DNA of 64,000 nucleotides from positions 215,001-279,000 of the forward strand of contig NZ_CP071091.1 of the NCBI RefSeq assembly GCF_017301635.1, written 5' to 3'. The notes below the pieces were generated by a model, which saw nothing but the letters and a program-made list of their open reading frames with translations, had not been told where the DNA came from and searched no databases. A program made the translations under genes and the position numbers. Source of the stretch: Myxococcus landrumus (GTDB taxonomy: Bacteria; Myxococcota; Myxococcia; Myxococcales; Myxococcaceae). Shown here piece after piece: positions 60,295 to 64,000 of this stretch (the first letter of the stretch is position 1; every line of letters starts with the position of its first letter).

Positions 60295-61115
60295 GGGTGG
60301 GATTGGCCATCGTCGCCTTGCTGCTGGTGGTGACGCCGGCGCAGGCGCAGCCGGAGAATCCGGCGGCCCGCACGGTCATGGCGCACCTGTCGAAGGGGGC
60401 TCGTGCGGCGCGTGTGGGCGACTGGGTGACGTACCGCTTCGACGGCGGTGCGGGCGGCAATCGCGTCTACTACTGGCGCATGGCCGTGGTGGGTGAGGAG
60501 AAGGACAAGACCGGCCGGGACTCGTTGTGGGTGGAGATGGAGGCCGGGACGCATCCGGCGATGAAGTCGCCTCTCATGCAGATGCGGATGTTGGTGGCTC
60601 GCGAGGGCGAGCAGATCCGCTATGACGCCATCTCCCGCCTCTATATCGGCGGCCCCACGGATCGCCCGCAGGAGTACTCGCAGGAAGCCCTGGACCATGT
60701 CCTCAAGCAGATGGAGGAGCAGGGCCGCGAGGACAAGATGCCGGACCCCGACGATGAGAAGACCCCCATGCCCGTGGGGCTCAAGCCTGTGCTACGCTCC
60801 AGCAAGGAAATGCGGGTGATGACGCTCGCGGGGACCGTGTCGGCGGTGTCCGTGGAAGTGGTCGTGAAGAAGACCGTCGTCAAGCGGATGTGGCTCAGCC
60901 GCGAGATTCCGCTGATGCAGTTGGCGAAGATGGAGATTCCAGGCATCGCCCACTCGATGGAAGTGGCGGAGTACGGTATCGACGCCAAGCCCCGCATGGT
61001 GCTTCCCGCCCCATCGGCCCCCAAGGTCCAACTGGAGTACGCGGACCGTATCTTCCCTGACCTTCCCGGGACGGATGCTCCCGACGAAGCAGGCCCTTCG
61101 GAGACCCACCCATGA
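60291..61115 (+). CDS. Secreted hypothetical protein of the Tad-like locus
   Basis: A 274-residue protein with a signal peptide (about residues 1-19, ending AQAQ). The mature domain is strand-rich, with repeated VGDWVTYRF, EKDKTGRDSLWVEME and KMEIPGIAHSMEVAEYG segments, suggesting an outer-membrane or periplasmic beta structure. No family was recognised. It is joined to its neighbours by ATGA overlaps on both sides, so it is translated together with the Flp-like protein downstream. Confidence 0.75.
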   Translation: MRVGLAIVALLLVVTPAQAQPENPAARTVMAHLSKGARAARVGDWVTYRFDGGAGGNRVYYWRMAVVGEEKDKTGRDSLWVEMEAGTHPAMKSPLMQMRMLVAREGEQIRYDAISRLYIGGPTDRPQEYSQEALDHVLKQMEEQGREDKMPDPDDEKTPMPVGLKPVLRSSKEMRVMTLAGTVSAVSVEVVVKKTVVKRMWLSREIPLMQLAKMEIPGIAHSMEVAEYGIDAKPRMVLPAPSAPKVQLEYADRIFPDLPGTDAPDEAGPSETHP

Positions 61116-61339
61116 CCATCCCCAAGACGCAGCAGCGCCTCCGCGCCTCCCAGCGTGGGCAGGCCATGGTCGAATACTCCATGCTGAACTGGATCCTCGT
61201 CGTCGCGCTGGTCATCGGCGCGTCGGTCAAGGTCCGCTGGTCGGATGACGTCCAGTCGAACGTCATCGACCTGTTCATGCGCTCGTACCAGATCTACTAC
61301 GACTCCTTTTACTTCGTGCTGAACCTGCCGTTCCCGTGA
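61112..61339 (+). CDS. Flp-like prepilin
   Basis: A 75-residue protein. RGQAMVEYSMLNWILVVALV has Gly16/Gln17 with Glu21 at +5 and Tyr22 at +6, the classic Flp/TadE prepilin signature, followed by a hydrophobic helix. The mature pilin would be about 59 residues, a typical Flp size. It overlaps both neighbours (ATGA before, GTGA after). Only one small pilin is present in the window. Confidence 0.85.
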   Translation: MTIPKTQQRLRASQRGQAMVEYSMLNWILVVALVIGASVKVRWSDDVQSNVIDLFMRSYQIYYDSFYFVLNLPFP

Positions 61340-62082
61340 CGACCCGAAGCGTGGTGGGGGCGTCATCGCCCGTGGGTTTGCGGCTGCTCCACGCGGCGGT
61401 GTTCCTCGCCATGGCGGCGGGTGTGCTGTACGTGTCCGTGCCCGAGTGGCGTCACGTCCTCCTGGTGCTGGGGCAGCCGTTCCATGCGGGCCCGTTGCCT
61501 CGGTGGCTGTTGCTCGCGGGCTCGCTGGTCGCCGCGGTGGGTGTGTTGCCCCTGGCCTGGGGGCTGGTGCGCGGACGGTCCGCGCCCCTCTGGGCCTCGG
61601 GTGCGGTGCTGGTCTCACTGGTGGGCGCCGTCGGTGCGGGGGATGGCCGCCCGCTCGCGGAGGCCCGCTCGGAAGAGTCGGCGAACCTGGCCATTCTCCG
61701 GGTCGGGCGCCGGGTCCACCTGTCCATGGTGCAGGAGCTTCAGGCGCATGGTGGGGCTCCCATCGATGTGGAGTCCTGGCGCAAGGCGCTCGAGGTTGCG
61801 GGGCCCGCTCCGGACCGGATTCGCACACGAGAGCTGCGGGCGGTGGCCCCGCACGTGGTGTGGCTCGAGTCGGATGAGGACTCGGCCGAGCCCATGGTTC
61901 CTGGCTCGCTGCGGGTCCATGTGACGCCGGATGGGGTCGCCTTCAGCATCCGACTGGTGGGGTTGCGAGACGGCAAACCCGTGCTCCTGCTCGACGACCG
62001 GGGCAAGGAGCTGGTGCTGCGCGGCCTCTTCAATCCCGACCTGCCCCCCGCTGAAAAACCCGCGGTTTCGCCTATTCCCTGA
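61336..62082 (+). CDS. Membrane protein of the Tad-like locus, function unknown
   Basis: A 248-residue protein starting with GTG. Three membrane spans lie at about 15-35, 58-78 and 85-103. A soluble domain of about 145 residues follows, with RVGRRVHLSMVQELQ and an alternating strand pattern near the end. No family was recognised. It is coupled to the Flp-like gene by overlapping start and stop codons, so it is probably an assembly or processing factor for that pilin. Confidence 0.75.
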   Translation: MTTRSVVGASSPVGLRLLHAAVFLAMAAGVLYVSVPEWRHVLLVLGQPFHAGPLPRWLLLAGSLVAAVGVLPLAWGLVRGRSAPLWASGAVLVSLVGAVGAGDGRPLAEARSEESANLAILRVGRRVHLSMVQELQAHGGAPIDVESWRKALEVAGPAPDRIRTRELRAVAPHVVWLESDEDSAEPMVPGSLRVHVTPDGVAFSIRLVGLRDGKPVLLLDDRGKELVLRGLFNPDLPPAEKPAVSPIP

Positions 62083-62208
62083 AAGGTTCGATTCACGCCG
62101 GTGTTGCCGACGACCCGGGACTCGGCCAGTCTCGGGTCACCTCGTGACGCGGTGGCCCATGGCCGGAAGGGGCTCCACCGCCTCGAATGCGAGGACAAGG
62201 AGCGCGCA

Positions 62209-62934
62209 ATGGCGCATGCGGCCTGGAAGTGGATGGTCGTCGTCGCGGGCGTTGGGGCAGGGGTGCTGGCGTGCAGTGAGAATGGCGGAGGGGGCGGCCC
62301 CTTCACCTTCGATGCGGGCGTGAACAAAGAGCGCCCGGGTTTTGGTGAGGACCCTGGTCAGCCCGTCGGGAATCGCTTCATCTTCCCGTCTGGAATCGAG
62401 CTTGCGGGCGACCCCTATGGCGCGAGCGACGCGGATGGGGATTGCGGCAACGGCGTGGCGCCCCAGGGCACGGGGCAGGGCGTGCTGGTGTGCGTGCCGC
62501 TGCGCAACCTCTCCGGGGCACCGGTCACGATGACGTTCGAGCCTGCCCTCGTCATGCTGAGCACGTCGGCGAGCCGATATCAGAACGGCATGCTGATGGA
62601 CCGCATCCGCATCACGATTCCGCCCACGGGCATTGGCCCTGGTGGTGTCGATGCGGGCCCCGATGCGGGCACCGAGGAGAAGCCGTTCATCGTTCCCCTC
62701 CACATGTACTGCCTCAACGAGAAGCGCGCGCCCTCCGAGCAGGGAGTGCCCTACGCGCTGGGGCCTGTCTCCACGGACCCGGACATCCTCGCGCTGCTTC
62801 GGCTCCTGCAGGGCAAGGCCATCAAGAGCCAGGACGACATCACCGTTGTCCAGGACGCCCTCTACAACATCACCGAGTACACCGGGCTGACCTCGGAAGA
62901 CGAACGGCGCATCGGGAACCTCCCGAAGGGCTGA
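62209..62934 (+). CDS. Lipoprotein of the Tad-like locus
   Basis: A 241-residue lipoprotein with VLAC at residues 19-22 giving the lipidated Cys22. The mature part starts with a Gly/Asp-rich stretch and continues as a domain with two Cys (near residues 79 and 96). TadD-type lipoproteins are TPR-rich; this one is not, so its role is unclear. AAGGAG lies about eight bases before the ATG. The stop is followed by a good promoter for cpaB. Confidence 0.75.
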   Translation: MAHAAWKWMVVVAGVGAGVLACSENGGGGGPFTFDAGVNKERPGFGEDPGQPVGNRFIFPSGIELAGDPYGASDADGDCGNGVAPQGTGQGVLVCVPLRNLSGAPVTMTFEPALVMLSTSASRYQNGMLMDRIRITIPPTGIGPGGVDAGPDAGTEEKPFIVPLHMYCLNEKRAPSEQGVPYALGPVSTDPDILALLRLLQGKAIKSQDDITVVQDALYNITEYTGLTSEDERRIGNLPKG

Positions 62935-62993
62935 CGCAACCGCCCAATCCAACAAGGATGGCGCGGGATTCGGTGCTGTCGCGGGAGGTGGTT

Positions 62994-63023
62994 TTGACAC
63001 CTGCTCTATCGCACGGCTAACAT
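62994..63023 (+). promoter_or_regulatory. Candidate promoter for cpaB
   Basis: A perfect TTGACA (62994-62999) and TAACAT (63018-63023) are 18 bases apart. Transcription would start near 63030, leaving a leader of about 90 bases to the cpaB start. This suggests that cpaB and the following genes can be transcribed apart from the pseudopilin genes. Confidence 0.5.
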
Positions 63024-63122
63024 CTCGCGCCATCGGCGCCAAGGTGCGCCTTTCTAGATTTCTACACCCTTGACCGCCTTTGCCGCCGAACGGCGCCCCC
63101 CCGTTTTGGAGGTTCCTGAACC

Positions 63123-63938
63123 ATGCTGAAGGGCAAGACTCCGCTCGTCGTTGCGCTCGTGCTCGGCCTTCTGGCCGGCGTCATCGCGTATTCCGCCATC
63201 AAGAAGAAGGAATCAGATGTTCGCCGTGGCTGGAACCTGGTCCCCGTCGTCGTCGCGGCCCAGGACATTCCCGAAGGGACTGTCATCACCTTCGAGATGA
63301 TCTCCCAACGCTCGGTGCCTGAGCAGTTCGTCACCTCGTCGGTGGTCCGTCCGGACTCGGCGTCCTATGTCGTGAACCAGAAGGTGCTCGTGGCGCTGCA
63401 GGCGGGTGATCCGCTGCTGTGGAGCCAGTTCGAGACGACCAAGGCGGCCGAACGGTTGTCGTCGAAGGTCCAGAAGAAGATGCGGGCGATGACCATCGAC
63501 GCGAAGAACGCCACCGCCGTTGGTGGATGGATTCGCCCGAACGACCACGTCGACATCATCGGCACGTTCCGGGATCCGCAGACGGACGAGAACGTCGGCG
63601 TCACGCTGCTCCAGAACATCATCGTGGTGGCCACCGGCAAGATCACCGGTACCACCAACGTGAACCTCATCCCGGAGAACCAGCGCGAGTACAACAACGT
63701 CTCGCTGATGGTGCTGCCGGAAGAGGCCGAAATCCTGGTGCTGGCGACGGAGCTCGGCTCGCTGACGCTCTCGCTGCGCAACGAGGACGACGTGGACCTC
63801 ATCGAGGAGCGCGGACGCGCCACCATCAGCACGCTGCTGTCGGGTGAGCGCACCCGCGTGCTGGAGAAGAAGCGTCAGGAGATCATCCAGATCATCAAGG
63901 GTGGTGGCGAGAAGGCCGCCGCCGCTGGCGCCCAGTAA
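63123..63938 (+). CDS. cpaB: Flp pilus assembly protein CpaB/RcpC
   Basis: A 271-residue protein with an N-terminal span (about residues 8-24), a SAF-type domain (about 40-110, VVVAAQDIPEGTVIT) and the RcpC/CpaB domain with VGGWIRPNDHVDII and LLQNIIVVATGK. CpaB is a periplasmic partner of the Tad secretin, thought to guide or stabilise the outer-membrane channel. GGAGG lies ten bases before the ATG. It anchors the identification of the surrounding genes as a Tad-like locus. Confidence 0.93.
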   Translation: MLKGKTPLVVALVLGLLAGVIAYSAIKKKESDVRRGWNLVPVVVAAQDIPEGTVITFEMISQRSVPEQFVTSSVVRPDSASYVVNQKVLVALQAGDPLLWSQFETTKAAERLSSKVQKKMRAMTIDAKNATAVGGWIRPNDHVDIIGTFRDPQTDENVGVTLLQNIIVVATGKITGTTNVNLIPENQREYNNVSLMVLPEEAEILVLATELGSLTLSLRNEDDVDLIEERGRATISTLLSGERTRVLEKKRQEIIQIIKGGGEKAAAAGAQ

Positions 63939-63977
63939 CGGGCGCCTCGCCGCCCTCAGCCCCCGGGAAGCGCCCGC

Positions 63978-64000
63978 ATGCTTGCTGGAATCGTCCTCCT
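63978..64000 (+). CDS. Start of a further gene, cut by the window end
   Basis: An ATG at 63978 opens a frame (MLAGIVLL) that runs off the window after eight codons. GGGAAG lies about eight bases upstream. The hydrophobic start could be a signal peptide. After cpaB, a secretin gene (cpaC) is the usual neighbour, but the visible part is too short to decide. Confidence 0.35.

Overview
The window is high-GC chromosomal DNA of a myxobacterium, most likely a member of the Myxococcaceae. This is judged from gene content and style: an Hanks-type Ser/Thr kinase with PEGA-like repeats, many lipoproteins and outer-membrane barrels, stand-alone MshEN proteins, MoxR/DUF58, a yajC-secD-secF cluster behind queA and tgt, and a Tad-like locus with oversized pseudopilins. 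GTG and TTG starts are common, and genes are often joined by ATGA or GTGA overlaps. No IS element, prophage, CRISPR array, tRNA or plasmid function was seen; the region looks like stable core chromosome with a specialised Tad locus at its right end.

Layout. 1-2.85 kb: the 3' part of a 23S rRNA gene, a 5S gene and a terminator. 3.0-8.8 kb: a promoter and a membrane Ser/Thr kinase, then two overlapping radical-SAM aminomutase paralogues. 8.8-10.7 kb: three leftward genes for envelope or membrane proteins. 10.7-17.7 kb: a SpoIID-domain protein, queA and tgt (queuosine tRNA modification), and yajC-secD-secF (Sec accessory complex). 17.8-22.8 kb: a barrel protein, recJ, a YHS protein, then a coupled barrel and gluzincin-type lipoprotein pair. 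23-32.6 kb: aspS, a divergent MocR/PhzF pair, a zinc-ribbon protein, a lipid-kinase-like protein, a secreted beta-helix, a DUF72 protein and an Smr-domain protein. 32.5-42.2 kb: an SNF2 helicase, DUF58-MoxR, a zinc-ribbon membrane protein, a HEAT-cyclophilin lipoprotein and a response regulator with HD-GYP output. 42.4-46.5 kb: a DapB-fold dehydrogenase, a HadA/HadB-like dehydratase pair and an acyl-CoA dehydrogenase. 46.6-53 kb: ExbB/ExbD-type proton-channel subunits, a LolB-like lipoprotein, two MshEN proteins and two Opp-type ATPases without permeases. 53-64 kb: an ECF sigma factor and anti-sigma factor, then a Tad-like assembly locus.

How the genes work together. The right-hand 9 kb is the most distinctive part. 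Three proteins there carry a prepilin-peptidase-like Gly followed by Glu at +5: two very large TadE-like proteins and one small Flp-like protein. They lie with a 691-residue TadG-like protein, two uncharacterised secreted proteins, a membrane protein, a lipoprotein and CpaB, and the window ends just inside a further gene. The tight coupling suggests one machine. Myxobacteria are known to use a Tad-like 'Kil' apparatus for contact-dependent prey killing, and this locus is a candidate for that or a sister machine. The ATPase, platform proteins and secretin expected for a complete system are not inside the window.

Second-tier points of interest are the tandem aminomutases, one of which has an altered PLP-lysine motif; the MshEN pair with complementary departures from the c-di-GMP-binding consensus; and the coupled barrel/gluzincin pair. 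All functional statements rest on reading motifs by eye; no database search was run.
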